Positions 17,537-25,158 of a stretch of DNA of 63,917 nucleotides are shown piece by piece. This DNA is from Halothermothrix sp. (lineage in GTDB: Bacteria; Bacillota; Halanaerobiia; DY22613). Every line of letters begins with the position of its first letter. Positions within the stretch are counted from its first letter, which is position 1. Location: the NCBI GenBank assembly GCA_016841825.1, contig JAENYK010000019.1:1-63917 (forward strand), given 5' to 3'. The notes beneath the pieces are model-generated. The model had not been told where the DNA came from and did no database searches. It worked only from the letters and a program-made list of their open reading frames with translations. The position numbers and the translations under genes were made by a program.

Positions 17537-17554
17537 TTGATATGACTGGGTTAG

Positions 17555-17581
17555 CGATACTTTGAGGAGTGTCGTTTTTTT
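17555..17581 (+). terminator. terminator after the tRNA-Ser fragment
   Basis: CGATACT (17555-17561) pairs with AGTGTCG (17568-17574) around loop TTGAGG and is followed by seven T residues. Its place 19 bases after CCA suggests it is the original terminator of the tRNA transcript, so the sequence to the right of the fragment is probably the native side. Confidence 0.7.
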
Positions 17582-17643
17582 GTGTCTACAGGGGCGGCTT
17601 GGGCGGATACTTTCTACCTATACGTAGCACTAAACAATATTTT

Positions 17644-17802
17644 TTAATGCATATTAAGAATTTTATCTTCTATTATATCCTGAGTAGCTTCATTGTCTGC
17701 TTTGGGAAGCAGATGTATATAAGTGTCAGTAGTTATTACACTCGTTGAATGGCGGTGGATCTCTTGAATGGTTTTGATGGAATAACCATAAGCAAGAAGA
17801 AA
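17644..17802 (-). pseudogene. tyrosine recombinase (integrase) C-terminal remnant
   Basis: Minus-strand translation gives about 52 residues ending at the stop at 17644-17646. They include YGYSIKTIQEIHRHS and VITTDTYIHLLPKA. This matches the last part of phage/ICE integrases: the 'G-x-x-I-x-x-V/I-Q-x-x-L-G-H-S' helix, with Arg replacing the Gly before His-Ser, then 'TT-x-x-x-Y-x-H' with the nucleophilic Tyr. An in-frame stop at 17803-17805 and unrelated sequence upstream show that the N-terminal ~300 residues are gone. Its 3' end faces the tRNA fragment ~110 bases away, a classic int-att arrangement. Confidence 0.7.
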
Positions 17803-17811
17803 TTATGCAAG

Positions 17812-17950
17812 GGATGGGTTATAAGCTCACTCCAGAGATGTAAAGAAGGTTACAGGTCGTGTTGAAGCTCAGCTTTCCAGGAAAAATGGTGTTCAGTTGA
17901 CACGTATGGACGGTGGAGGATTTCGGATTGATCTGAAAAATTCTAACTGA
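17812..17950 (+). pseudogene. unidentified gene remnant with a frameshift
   Basis: The plus strand reads out a coherent C-terminus: VKKVTGRVEAQLSRKNG, then QLTRMDGGGFRIDLKN, ending at TGA 17948-17950. Just upstream, GYKLTPE is in a different frame, so one base has been gained or lost near 17839. A terminator follows. I do not recognise the family. It looks like a short cytoplasmic protein damaged in this accessory scar. Confidence 0.4.
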
Positions 17951-17953
17951 ATT

Positions 17954-17980
17954 GGCTACCCTCCGGGGTGGCTATTATTA
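17954..17980 (+). terminator. hairpin terminator
   Basis: GGCTACCC pairs with GGGTGGCT (with G-T wobbles) around a TCCG loop and is followed by ATTATTATTT. It would terminate the broken gene upstream of it. Confidence 0.55.
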
Positions 17981-18040
17981 TTTAAGGTTTTAAATTTCTA
18001 TATTGTATTTAAAATTTGGGAAAATATTTTTTCTAAATAC

Positions 18041-18069
18041 TTGAAATATAATTAATTAATGTGTATAAT
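18041..18069 (+). promoter_or_regulatory. sigma-A-type promoter of the TPR/peptide operon
   Basis: TTGAAA (18041-18046) and TATAAT (18064-18069) are 17 bases apart, about 40 bases before the TPR gene start and its AAGGAGG RBS. The spacer contains ATAATTAAT, which recurs in the promoter of the second peptide gene at 34549-34577. Confidence 0.7.
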
Positions 18070-18107
18070 TCTAATAGAGTGAAAATAGTAGATAAGGAGG
18101 TAGGTTT

Positions 18108-19268
18108 ATGACTGATTCTATTGACAAGATTAATATGAAAGACCAATTCAAAGAATGTATAGAGAAATGTAGGCAGGCAATGAATACTAATTTTGACTAT
18201 GAAAAAGCTTATGATTTTGCTGTTCAAGCTAAGTACATTGCAGAAGTTATTATACAAGAACCTTTAAATATTTTTGAAAGCGAATTATTAAGGGGATTAT
18301 CTAAATTAGGAATAGATAGAATGAGTGGGCATGAGATTTTAAACAAACTTTATTATGAAAGTCAGCCAATTATAAGAGAAAATGCTGATTTTATTATCAG
18401 AGTAACTACTGCAATGGGGACTGCTAAAAAACTTATAGGGGAGCATGACGAGGCATTGACTTTTTATCATGATTCATTAAAATTATGTCAAAAGCAGATT
18501 GAACAGGAACATGAAGATAGCAAGAATTATTTAAAAAACATTATTCGAATTATAAGGGTAATATCACATATTGTAGTTTCATTGTTATATAAAAGTCGGC
18601 AAAACAATTATCCGACACTGATAAACATTATTGAGAATCAGGTTAGAGAAATTGGATATGATAATTTAGAAAGCGTAAAAAAGGTGCTTGACGAAATTGC
18701 ATTTACTTCAGAATTGAGTAATGAACTTGAAGAATCTGAACGTTACATTAATGAGGCTTTGAGAATGACAAAAGAATATAAGCTTAAAGAGATGGAATTA
18801 ACCTGCTTACTGAATAAAGCCACAGTTTTAAACGAAAAAGGAGAATACCTTGAAGCAATAAAGATTCTAGATTTCCTAGAGATCGAGGAATTTATCATAA
18901 AAAATGCATTGGGTTATATTCTAAATGAAAAAGGAATAGCTTATATTAATATCGGTAAACTAGAAATGGGTATAGAAATCTTACATAAAGCTTGGAATTG
19001 GTTATGTAAAAAGAAGGATATGGGAGAATTATGTCGAAATCTATATGGCACAGGACTATATCATTACAAAAATGGAGAATTAAGTATGGCATACACTTTT
19101 GCAGAAATGGCTTATAGTCATGAAAATGATCTTTGTAGTTTAATGCTACTTCACGAAATAACTCTTCTTAAATATATTCAGGCTCGAAGACATGGAAATG
19201 AATCAGAATACGCTTTTTATAGAAGTGAGTATGAGAAGTATAAAAGTAAACTTGAGAGGAGAGGGTAG
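18108..19268 (+). CDS. TPR-repeat protein, Rap-like candidate sensor
   Basis: A 386-residue, almost wholly helical protein with several degenerate tetratricopeptide repeats. The clearest are near residues 225-330 (e.g. NKATVLNEKGEYLEAIKIL and GIAYINIGKLEMGIEIL). No N-terminal helix-turn-helix is apparent, so it resembles Rap-type rather than Rgg/PlcR-type receptors. The next gene starts one base after its stop and encodes a small exported peptide, the same order as rap-phr pairs in Bacillus. A role as a peptide-controlled regulator, perhaps of sporulation phosphotransfer, is inferred from architecture and position only. Strong promoter and AAGGAGG RBS. Confidence 0.7.
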   Translation: MTDSIDKINMKDQFKECIEKCRQAMNTNFDYEKAYDFAVQAKYIAEVIIQEPLNIFESELLRGLSKLGIDRMSGHEILNKLYYESQPIIRENADFIIRVTTAMGTAKKLIGEHDEALTFYHDSLKLCQKQIEQEHEDSKNYLKNIIRIIRVISHIVVSLLYKSRQNNYPTLINIIENQVREIGYDNLESVKKVLDEIAFTSELSNELEESERYINEALRMTKEYKLKEMELTCLLNKATVLNEKGEYLEAIKILDFLEIEEFIIKNALGYILNEKGIAYINIGKLEMGIEILHKAWNWLCKKKDMGELCRNLYGTGLYHYKNGELSMAYTFAEMAYSHENDLCSLMLLHEITLLKYIQARRHGNESEYAFYRSEYEKYKSKLERRG

Positions 19269-19269
19269 T

Positions 19270-19458
19270 GTGAGGAGGATTCTAGTAATTTGTTTACTGT
19301 TGGTGATATTGGTGACTGGCTTTACTTTTATTGTTTCGGCTTCTGATGAAACTACGTCAGATGGCACAATAACTGATAAACCTGTTATTGCCACTGATAT
19401 TAGTGAAGATGAAGTGGTATTATTAAATGGGCCATGGGTTCCTGTAACTGATGACTGA
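19270..19458 (+). CDS. small secreted peptide precursor (Phr-like candidate)
   Basis: Encodes 62 residues. It has a basic start (V/M-R-R), then a hydrophobic core ILVICLLLVILVTGFTFIV and a probable cleavage site after SAS. The exported tail of about 38 acidic/polar residues contains VVLLNGPWVPVTDD at the end. GTG 19270 is preceded by GGAGAGGG inside the end of the TPR gene, so translation is coupled. Size, signal peptide and position fit a pro-peptide whose C-terminal fragment could be re-imported and bound by the TPR protein. No sequence family is recognised. Confidence 0.65.
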   Translation: MRRILVICLLLVILVTGFTFIVSASDETTSDGTITDKPVIATDISEDEVVLLNGPWVPVTDD

Positions 19459-19634
19459 TATTGGGTGGAACGGCTCAAGATCAATAAGTGCTAAGTGGCA
19501 TAACGAAACTGTGAAAGCATAGTAAAACGTTGATATTTCGTACTTTTGAATATTAATAAATACAGTATTGAGCGGACTAGAAATCCAATGAAATTGAAAT
19601 AGTTAAACTTTCGTTAATGAAATGAGGATATCAT

Positions 19635-19657
19635 GACACCAATGGGTGTTTTTTTTT
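19635..19657 (+). terminator. terminator of the TPR/peptide operon
   Basis: ACACC (19636-19640) pairs with GGTGT (19645-19649) around a 4-base loop and is followed by eight T residues. The remaining ~570-base gap between the peptide stop and the next TPR gene is AT-rich, and I see no gene in it. Confidence 0.7.
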
Positions 19658-20032
19658 ATGTGAATTTCATGAATTTCTGTGCTAAAGCTAATTAACTGGG
19701 TAAAAATAAAGAAAATAAAAATATTATATTGAAAAAACTGATGACGGATGATATAATGATTTTTAGAAAAGCCGTATATTTAGGCAATATTCGGACAAAT
19801 TGATATTTATTTATCGTTCTATTAAAAAATTGTTTTTTGATTAATTCAATATATTAAATCTTGTCTAAAAACAATATCATTTTATATTTTTGCTATCCTT
19901 CAAAAATTCCTTCTCACCGATTGATCACATCCTTAAAATTCCAAACTGCATTTTCTAAAAACCCTTTTGTTATACATTGTTAAAAATTAAAATAAATAAA
20001 AGGTAAAACTGCCAGAAGAAAGGGGTTGTACT

Positions 20033-20989
20033 ATGTGTACAAAACTAACTCAGCACATGGACAGTGCTAAAAAGGCTATTGAAACTGGAGATTATTTTGA
20101 TTTTGCCGAAAATATTATCTCGGCTTTACACTTATCAAAGAATGCTAAAACAGTTCAGATCTTGTATGTTCAGGGTTTGATGGAGTTTGGAGATTGTAAA
20201 AAGGTTTTCAAGGTTATTGAGAATCTGCTTCAAAAACCAACTCTTTCGAACGAAGAAAGGTGGGAGTTGTCGGAGAGAAAAGCTATTCTTTTTTGGAAAA
20301 TAAAAGACTTTAAGGCCGCTAAATTAATTTATGAAGAATTATGCAAAAGCAATATTATAGGAGTACAGATTAAAGGTTATGGTAATCTAGCACCAATGTA
20401 TATAGACCAATACATATATGAGGGTAAGTTTGATAAAAAATTATTGAACGAAGCAGTTGTTAATTCCTCTAAGGCATTGGCGTTAATAAGTGTACATGAT
20501 TCTCAAGAAATGTATGAAAAAATATTATTTAATTTGTGGACAGCCCATTGGTATAATAAGAATTTTTCTGAAGCATTAAGTGTTATTAAACAGGTTTTAC
20601 AATTATCAGAGGGAAAGAACTATCGGGCATTAATCGGTATGGCTGAGACTTGTATTACATTGAATGATTATAATTCTGCTATGGAGTATTTAGAGAGAGC
20701 TGAAAAACTAAGCTTATTTGATTCATACTATCAAGATTATATAAAATTAGTCCAGGCAATAATCTTTAATGAATGTCAGGATTTTTCCCAAGCCAGGGAA
20801 TGTTTGATGATTGCCTATGATAATTATATACAGGCAGGTGCTTTTTACGAAGCGGGATACTGCCTGCAATATATAATCGCTCTTGACTACATTGTTAATT
20901 CAGAAGCTATAGGATTTATGATTAGCAAATTAACAAGCCCTATGGCGAATATTTACGATTTGAAGGGAATACAACCCTTAAAAGTTTAG
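20033..20989 (+). CDS. TPR-repeat protein, paralogue without a visible peptide gene
   Basis: A 318-residue helical repeat protein. TPR-like units include KAILFWKIKDFKAAKLIYEEL near residue 88 and NYRALIGMAETCITLNDYNSA near 200. It shares with the 35011-35997 product a central block of the form IKxYxNLAxxYxxxxxF followed by a 'SKAL-V' helix, so the two are paralogues. An RBS-like AAAGGGG precedes ATG 20033. Neither flank contains a convincing signal-peptide ORF. It may sense a peptide made elsewhere, or have lost its partner. Confidence 0.65.
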   Translation: MCTKLTQHMDSAKKAIETGDYFDFAENIISALHLSKNAKTVQILYVQGLMEFGDCKKVFKVIENLLQKPTLSNEERWELSERKAILFWKIKDFKAAKLIYEELCKSNIIGVQIKGYGNLAPMYIDQYIYEGKFDKKLLNEAVVNSSKALALISVHDSQEMYEKILFNLWTAHWYNKNFSEALSVIKQVLQLSEGKNYRALIGMAETCITLNDYNSAMEYLERAEKLSLFDSYYQDYIKLVQAIIFNECQDFSQARECLMIAYDNYIQAGAFYEAGYCLQYIIALDYIVNSEAIGFMISKLTSPMANIYDLKGIQPLKV

Positions 20990-21262
20990 CAGCAATATTA
21001 GTATGTTAAATGTAATGGATATACAAAAAGTATCTATCTTGTTATTTAAGAATGTGTTTTGGAGCAATATTACTGTATATAAGCAATAACCCGATTTTTG
21101 CCTGACCAAAGGAATGAGTTGAGCATCTCTCAATAATCACATCTTTTTTCTAAACTCTCAGTAATTCACTGAGTCCCCCTGAAAAACAAACTAAGCTTGG
21201 TACCATCCTTATTCTATATCATATGATCTAGATAGCATTTCTTCAAAAAATATCACAGATAA
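20990..21262. other. intergenic stretch without a recognisable gene
   Basis: About 270 bases between the TPR gene and the cotJC remnant. The only structure seen is two similar AGCAATATTA words at 20991 and 21062 and a weak CTCAGTAATTCACTGAG inverted repeat near 21158. A short hydrophobic reading frame near 21014 lacks an RBS. Confidence 0.4.
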
Positions 21263-21658
21263 CTTCATGGAACGAAGGAATTTGCTCACTGGGAGATTAT
21301 TGCGACTCTAATCTGGCAGTTGACTGAAGGAGCAAGTGTAGAAGAGATCGAACGCTCCAGATTAGCAGGTCATTATGCATGTCATGGGATGGCTCTATTC
21401 CCTCATGATGCTGTGGGTAATGCATGGACAGCAGCTTATATTCAGGCTAAGGGAGATCCTGTTGCCGACTTACATGAAGATATGGCAGCAGAACAGAAGG
21501 CGAGAGCCACTTATGAACATCTGATTAGAATGACTGATGATCCCGGAGTCAAAGATACTCTCCAATTCCTTCGTCAGCGGGAAGTTGTTCATTTCCAACG
21601 TTTTGGTGAGGTTTTACGAAAAGTGTTTGAATATCAGGATAGCAAGCAGTTTTATTGA
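21263..21658 (+). pseudogene. cotJC: cotJC (spore-coat Mn-catalase family), 5'-truncated
   Basis: The reading frame begins after a stop at 21260-21262 with HGTKEFAHWEIIATLIWQL. It continues to the normal family C-terminus, including GDPVADLHEDMAAEQKARAT and REREVVHFQRFGE-like sequence. Full CotJC/manganese catalases are ~190 residues or more, and here ~130 remain; the first ferritin-like helix and its metal ligand are missing, and the usual GTEE reads GTKE. No good start codon or RBS is present (a TTG at 21320 is the first candidate). This is most likely a decayed coat gene, and its presence supports a spore-forming host. Confidence 0.75.
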
Positions 21659-21677
21659 TCATAAATCATGAAAATAT

Positions 21678-21716
21678 GCCTTTCTTGAGTTAAATCTCAG
21701 GAGAGGCTTTATTTTT
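21678..21716 (+). terminator. terminator after the cotJC remnant
   Basis: A 12-bp stem forms from GCCTTTCTTGAG (21678-21689) and CTCAGGAGAGGC (21696-21707), with a 6-base loop and two wobbles, followed by TTTATTTTT. It separates the coat remnant from the hydrogenase operon. Confidence 0.8.
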
Positions 21717-21813
21717 CTATAATCTTCATCATCCGCATAAATATTTCTCTTGAAGGTAATAAATATCTAAGAGATTAGGACAGGTTGGTCAAGAATTAAA
21801 TGGAGGTCACAGT

Positions 21814-23094
21814 ATGTTAACACGCCGGGAATTTATCAAACTCTGTCTGACGGGTATGGCCAGCATGAGTTTATCTAGACTGGTAGTACCAGAAGTAGCT
21901 CAAGCTTTATTAGAAAAGGGTGGGGAACGACCGCCTTTCATCTGGTTAGAGTGTGATACCTGTGTGGGAGACTATTTTTCCTTTTTAAATACCCTTCATC
22001 CAGATGTTCAGCAGGTTTTATTTCAAATGATTGAAATGCATTATAGTAATTCTTTAATGGTAGCAGAGGGAGGGATGGCAATCAATTATCTGGAGAAGAT
22101 TGCTGAAGAGAGGTATGGTGATTACATTTTGGTGGTGGAAGGTACAGTTCCCACTGCTGATAATGGATGTTATTCATTGATTGGTCATAGACCAAACGGT
22201 GAAGCTATAACAGATCTGGATGCTGTCAGATGGTTAGCCAAAGGAGCCAAATATATTTTGGCAGCAGGCACTTGTGCATCTTTTGGGGGGCCATATGCTG
22301 CTGATCCCAATCCCACAGGTTCGAAAGCTGTGCATGAAGTGATTGATGAACAGGTGATCAATGTTCCGGGATGTCCAGTACACCCTGATTGGATTGTAGG
22401 AACTTTGTCTCATGTAATACTCTATGGTGTACCTGATCTGGATGCCTATAATCGTCCCACTTTATTTTATGGTCAGACCATTCACGACAAATGTCCCAGG
22501 CGAGCAGACTTTGAAGAAGGGGTGTTTGCTGCAAAACCTGGCGATTCAGGTTGCCTATACAAAATAGGTTGTAAAGGACCTGTGACCTATTCAGATTGTC
22601 CAACCCGTCAATGGATAGGGGATCATACCAATTGGCCTGTTGAAGCTAATACTCCCTGTATAGGTTGTGTAGCTCCTGGATTTCCGGATAGGATGGCACC
22701 TTTTTTTAAACATCTACCTGATCTGGTTCTACCTGGGGCGATTATTAATGCGCGAACAGCCGGAACTGCAGCTATTGGTGCTGCTGTTTTGGGATTAGTA
22801 ACTCACTTTGGAGCCAGTATTATAACAGGGAGATTTAAGAAACATATGTTGGATGGGACTGAAACCGATGAGATTAATCCTGATTTGTTTACAGTAGAAC
22901 AAAAATCGGAGTTGGATGAGATTAGTGGTCTTCTGGAAGATATTAATAAAAAACATACGGAATTGGAGCATAAAATCCACTATTTGAAGACTGGCAAAGA
23001 AAATCCAACAATAATTAAGCGAACGAGATCATTTATTGGACGTTTAAGGAAAAAATCTAATCATACTGAGGAAGAGAAAGATGGGGAGGAGTAA
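21814..23094 (+). CDS. hyaA: [NiFe] hydrogenase small subunit, Tat-exported
   Basis: Electron-transfer subunit of a periplasm-facing uptake-type (group 1) hydrogenase. A twin-arginine signal TRREFIKLCLTG lies at residues 3-14. Fe-S cysteines appear in WLECDTCVGD near 43, GTCASFGG near 151, NVPGCPVHP near 187 and a Cys-rich part near 235-300 (HDKCPR, CIGCVAPGFPD). A membrane helix (AAIGAAVLGLVTHFG, ~320) is followed by an extra ~90-residue charged, coiled-coil-like cytoplasmic tail that is longer than usual. It is the first gene of an operon shared with hyaB, hyaC, a germinant receptor and the maturation protease. Confidence 0.93.
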   Translation: MLTRREFIKLCLTGMASMSLSRLVVPEVAQALLEKGGERPPFIWLECDTCVGDYFSFLNTLHPDVQQVLFQMIEMHYSNSLMVAEGGMAINYLEKIAEERYGDYILVVEGTVPTADNGCYSLIGHRPNGEAITDLDAVRWLAKGAKYILAAGTCASFGGPYAADPNPTGSKAVHEVIDEQVINVPGCPVHPDWIVGTLSHVILYGVPDLDAYNRPTLFYGQTIHDKCPRRADFEEGVFAAKPGDSGCLYKIGCKGPVTYSDCPTRQWIGDHTNWPVEANTPCIGCVAPGFPDRMAPFFKHLPDLVLPGAIINARTAGTAAIGAAVLGLVTHFGASIITGRFKKHMLDGTETDEINPDLFTVEQKSELDEISGLLEDINKKHTELEHKIHYLKTGKENPTIIKRTRSFIGRLRKKSNHTEEEKDGEE

Positions 23095-23097
23095 TAG

Positions 23098-24504
23098 ATG
23101 GCACAAAAGATAATGATTAGCCCAGTGACCAGGCTGAATGGATTCTGGCGTCTGGATGTTGAAGTGGAGAATGGTAAGGTTATTGATGCTTATAGTAGTG
23201 GAATCTATATTCGGGGATTGGAGAAGATTATGCAAAGAAGAGATCCCCGGGATGCAGTATATCTTACCCAGCGGATCTGTGGTATCTGTTCTAGTGCCCA
23301 TGCTATGGCAGGGTCGTTGGCTCTTGAACATGCATATAATTTGGAGATACCCAGAAATGCTGTAATTATTCGTAATCTTATCTTTGGTGCGGATCTATTA
23401 CAAAACCATTTACGCCATTTTTATTTCATGGCTCTTCCCGATTATGCTGAAGGACCAGATGAACCACCATTTATCCCCCGATATAAAGCGGAATATCGCT
23501 TTAACAAAAAAGAGACAGAGAAGTTATTTCAAAATTATATGGAAAGTATCGATATGTCGAGATTATGTCACGAAATGCTGACGATCTATGGAGGTAAAGC
23601 ACCTCATAACCATGGAATATTGGCTGGTGGAGCATCGGTTCATCCCACAGCAGATAATATTCGCCTCTATTTGTTCAGATTAGAACAGGTAAAGCGTTTT
23701 ATTGATGAGAAAATGCTGCCAGATATGGAATTACTGATAGAAAAGTATGCAGATTATTTCCAGATCGGTAGTGGTCCAGAGACTCTGCTCACTTATGGGA
23801 TGTTTCCCCGGGAAGATAAAAGAGGAGAGTTTTATTTGCACCCCGGAGTGATTAGCAAGGATCAGTTACAACCAGTAAATTCAGATTTAATTCACGAACA
23901 AGTCAAACACTCCTGGTTCCTGGACACAGATGCAGCTACAGATATTATGCAGGGGGCTACTAATTTTTATCCTGATAAAGAAGGGGCATACAGTTGGATT
24001 AAAGCCCCCAGGTACCAGGGACAGGTAGTCCAGACAGGGCCGTTATGTAGATTATGGGTTGCAGAAGAATATCGGCATGGAATCTCAACATTGGATAGGA
24101 TCTATGCCCGATGTTTAGAGGCAAAGAAAGTGGCTGATTATTTACAGGAATGGGTTCAAAAACTGGAGCCAGGCAAGCCAATTTATCAGGAATATGAACC
24201 GTTAAGAGATGCTAAAGGAATCGGGTTGGTAGAAGCGATGCGTGGAGGGTTGGGACATTGGATTGAGATAGAGGATTATCACATAAAGAACTATCAAGTT
24301 ATCACTCCATCAGCCTGGAACATGTCACCCCGGGATGATAATGGGCTGCCTGGAGCAGTAGAACAGTCGTTAATTGGTATTTCTATTGCTGATTTCAAAA
24401 ATCCGATTGAAATAGGGAGAGTTGCCCGAAGTTTTGATCCATGCTCCTCATGTGCGGTTCAGGTGTATACCCCGCAAGAATCTTTGGAACAATACATTAT
24501 TTAG
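23098..24504 (+). CDS. hyaB: [NiFe] hydrogenase large subunit
   Basis: Carries the Ni-Fe active site that splits or makes H2. The N-terminal ligand motif is RICGICSSAH near residue 59 and the C-terminal one is DPCSSCAVQ near 447. At the C-terminal site the usual His/Arg at the protease cleavage position is Gln, followed by a 13-residue tail that would be removed during maturation. Length 468 is shorter than the ~570 of Hya/Hyd group 1 enzymes but complete in its landmarks. It follows hyaA by 3 bases. The protein should be co-exported with the Tat-tagged small subunit after nickel insertion. Confidence 0.93.
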   Translation: MAQKIMISPVTRLNGFWRLDVEVENGKVIDAYSSGIYIRGLEKIMQRRDPRDAVYLTQRICGICSSAHAMAGSLALEHAYNLEIPRNAVIIRNLIFGADLLQNHLRHFYFMALPDYAEGPDEPPFIPRYKAEYRFNKKETEKLFQNYMESIDMSRLCHEMLTIYGGKAPHNHGILAGGASVHPTADNIRLYLFRLEQVKRFIDEKMLPDMELLIEKYADYFQIGSGPETLLTYGMFPREDKRGEFYLHPGVISKDQLQPVNSDLIHEQVKHSWFLDTDAATDIMQGATNFYPDKEGAYSWIKAPRYQGQVVQTGPLCRLWVAEEYRHGISTLDRIYARCLEAKKVADYLQEWVQKLEPGKPIYQEYEPLRDAKGIGLVEAMRGGLGHWIEIEDYHIKNYQVITPSAWNMSPRDDNGLPGAVEQSLIGISIADFKNPIEIGRVARSFDPCSSCAVQVYTPQESLEQYII

Positions 24505-24514
24505 GAGGGAAGAC

Positions 24515-25144
24515 ATGTCAGCCTATCAAAAAGATAAAAAAGCGATACCACTGATCATTCTACGACATTCTATTTTTGCAATAATATTTCATTGGATACA
24601 GGTAGTTTTGCTTAGTCTGGCAATTATCACAGGATTGTATATGGGGAACCCTTTTTTAGGAACAGCAATTCCATTTAAGTATGTTCATTACATCCATTTA
24701 ATGTCTAATGGAATTTTAACAGGATTTATTCTGGTTAGAGTGTATTATAGTATTTTTACTGGAGATATTAGACATTTTATCCCCAGACGAGGAGATGTCA
24801 AAAAATCTATTAATCTAACAGCTTATTACCTTTTTTTAAGAAAGGAGAAACCTTATGATCCGGGAAAGTATAATGTTGGTCAGCGGATAATCTATAGCTC
24901 CTGGTTTTTTGGTTGGCTCTTTCAGGTAACTACAGGAGTCATTTTGGCCAACGAATCTACTCTGGATTTTGCAGCAAAATACTTTGGTGGTTTACAGACC
25001 ATCCGGCTGATACATTATCTGATAGCAGTGTATTTTGTCATTACTATTATGCTCCACATATATTTATCTTCAACTACTAACCCTGCCATACTACAGTCAA
25101 TATTTACTGGTTATGTTAGAGTCAAAGATGGGGATGCTGAGTAA
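24515..25144 (+). CDS. hyaC: hydrogenase cytochrome b subunit (HyaC-like)
   Basis: Membrane subunit that would pass electrons from the small subunit to quinone or another carrier. About four hydrophobic helices are visible with candidate haem histidines: FHWIQ near residue 26, HYIHLMS near 58, RLIHYL near 166 and MLHIY near 180. ATG 24515 has AGGAGGGA 5 bases upstream, 11 bases after hyaB. Its 209 residues match Ni/Fe-hydrogenase b-type cytochromes. It is directly followed, after 14 bases, by a germinant receptor gene, an unusual neighbour. Confidence 0.88.
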   Translation: MSAYQKDKKAIPLIILRHSIFAIIFHWIQVVLLSLAIITGLYMGNPFLGTAIPFKYVHYIHLMSNGILTGFILVRVYYSIFTGDIRHFIPRRGDVKKSINLTAYYLFLRKEKPYDPGKYNVGQRIIYSSWFFGWLFQVTTGVILANESTLDFAAKYFGGLQTIRLIHYLIAVYFVITIMLHIYLSSTTNPAILQSIFTGYVRVKDGDAE

Positions 25145-25158
25145 TAGGAGGTGGGATT

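Noticed and set aside
17249-17565. Overlapping open frames on both strands in the C-rich stretch (62 and 69 codons)
   Set aside because: They overlap the tRNA fragment and its terminator, have low-complexity Pro/Trp-rich translations and no RBS. They result from base composition.
19632-19694. 20-residue frame starting MTPMGVFFYV
   Set aside because: Its first codons are the hairpin and T tract of a terminator, and the RBS is poor.
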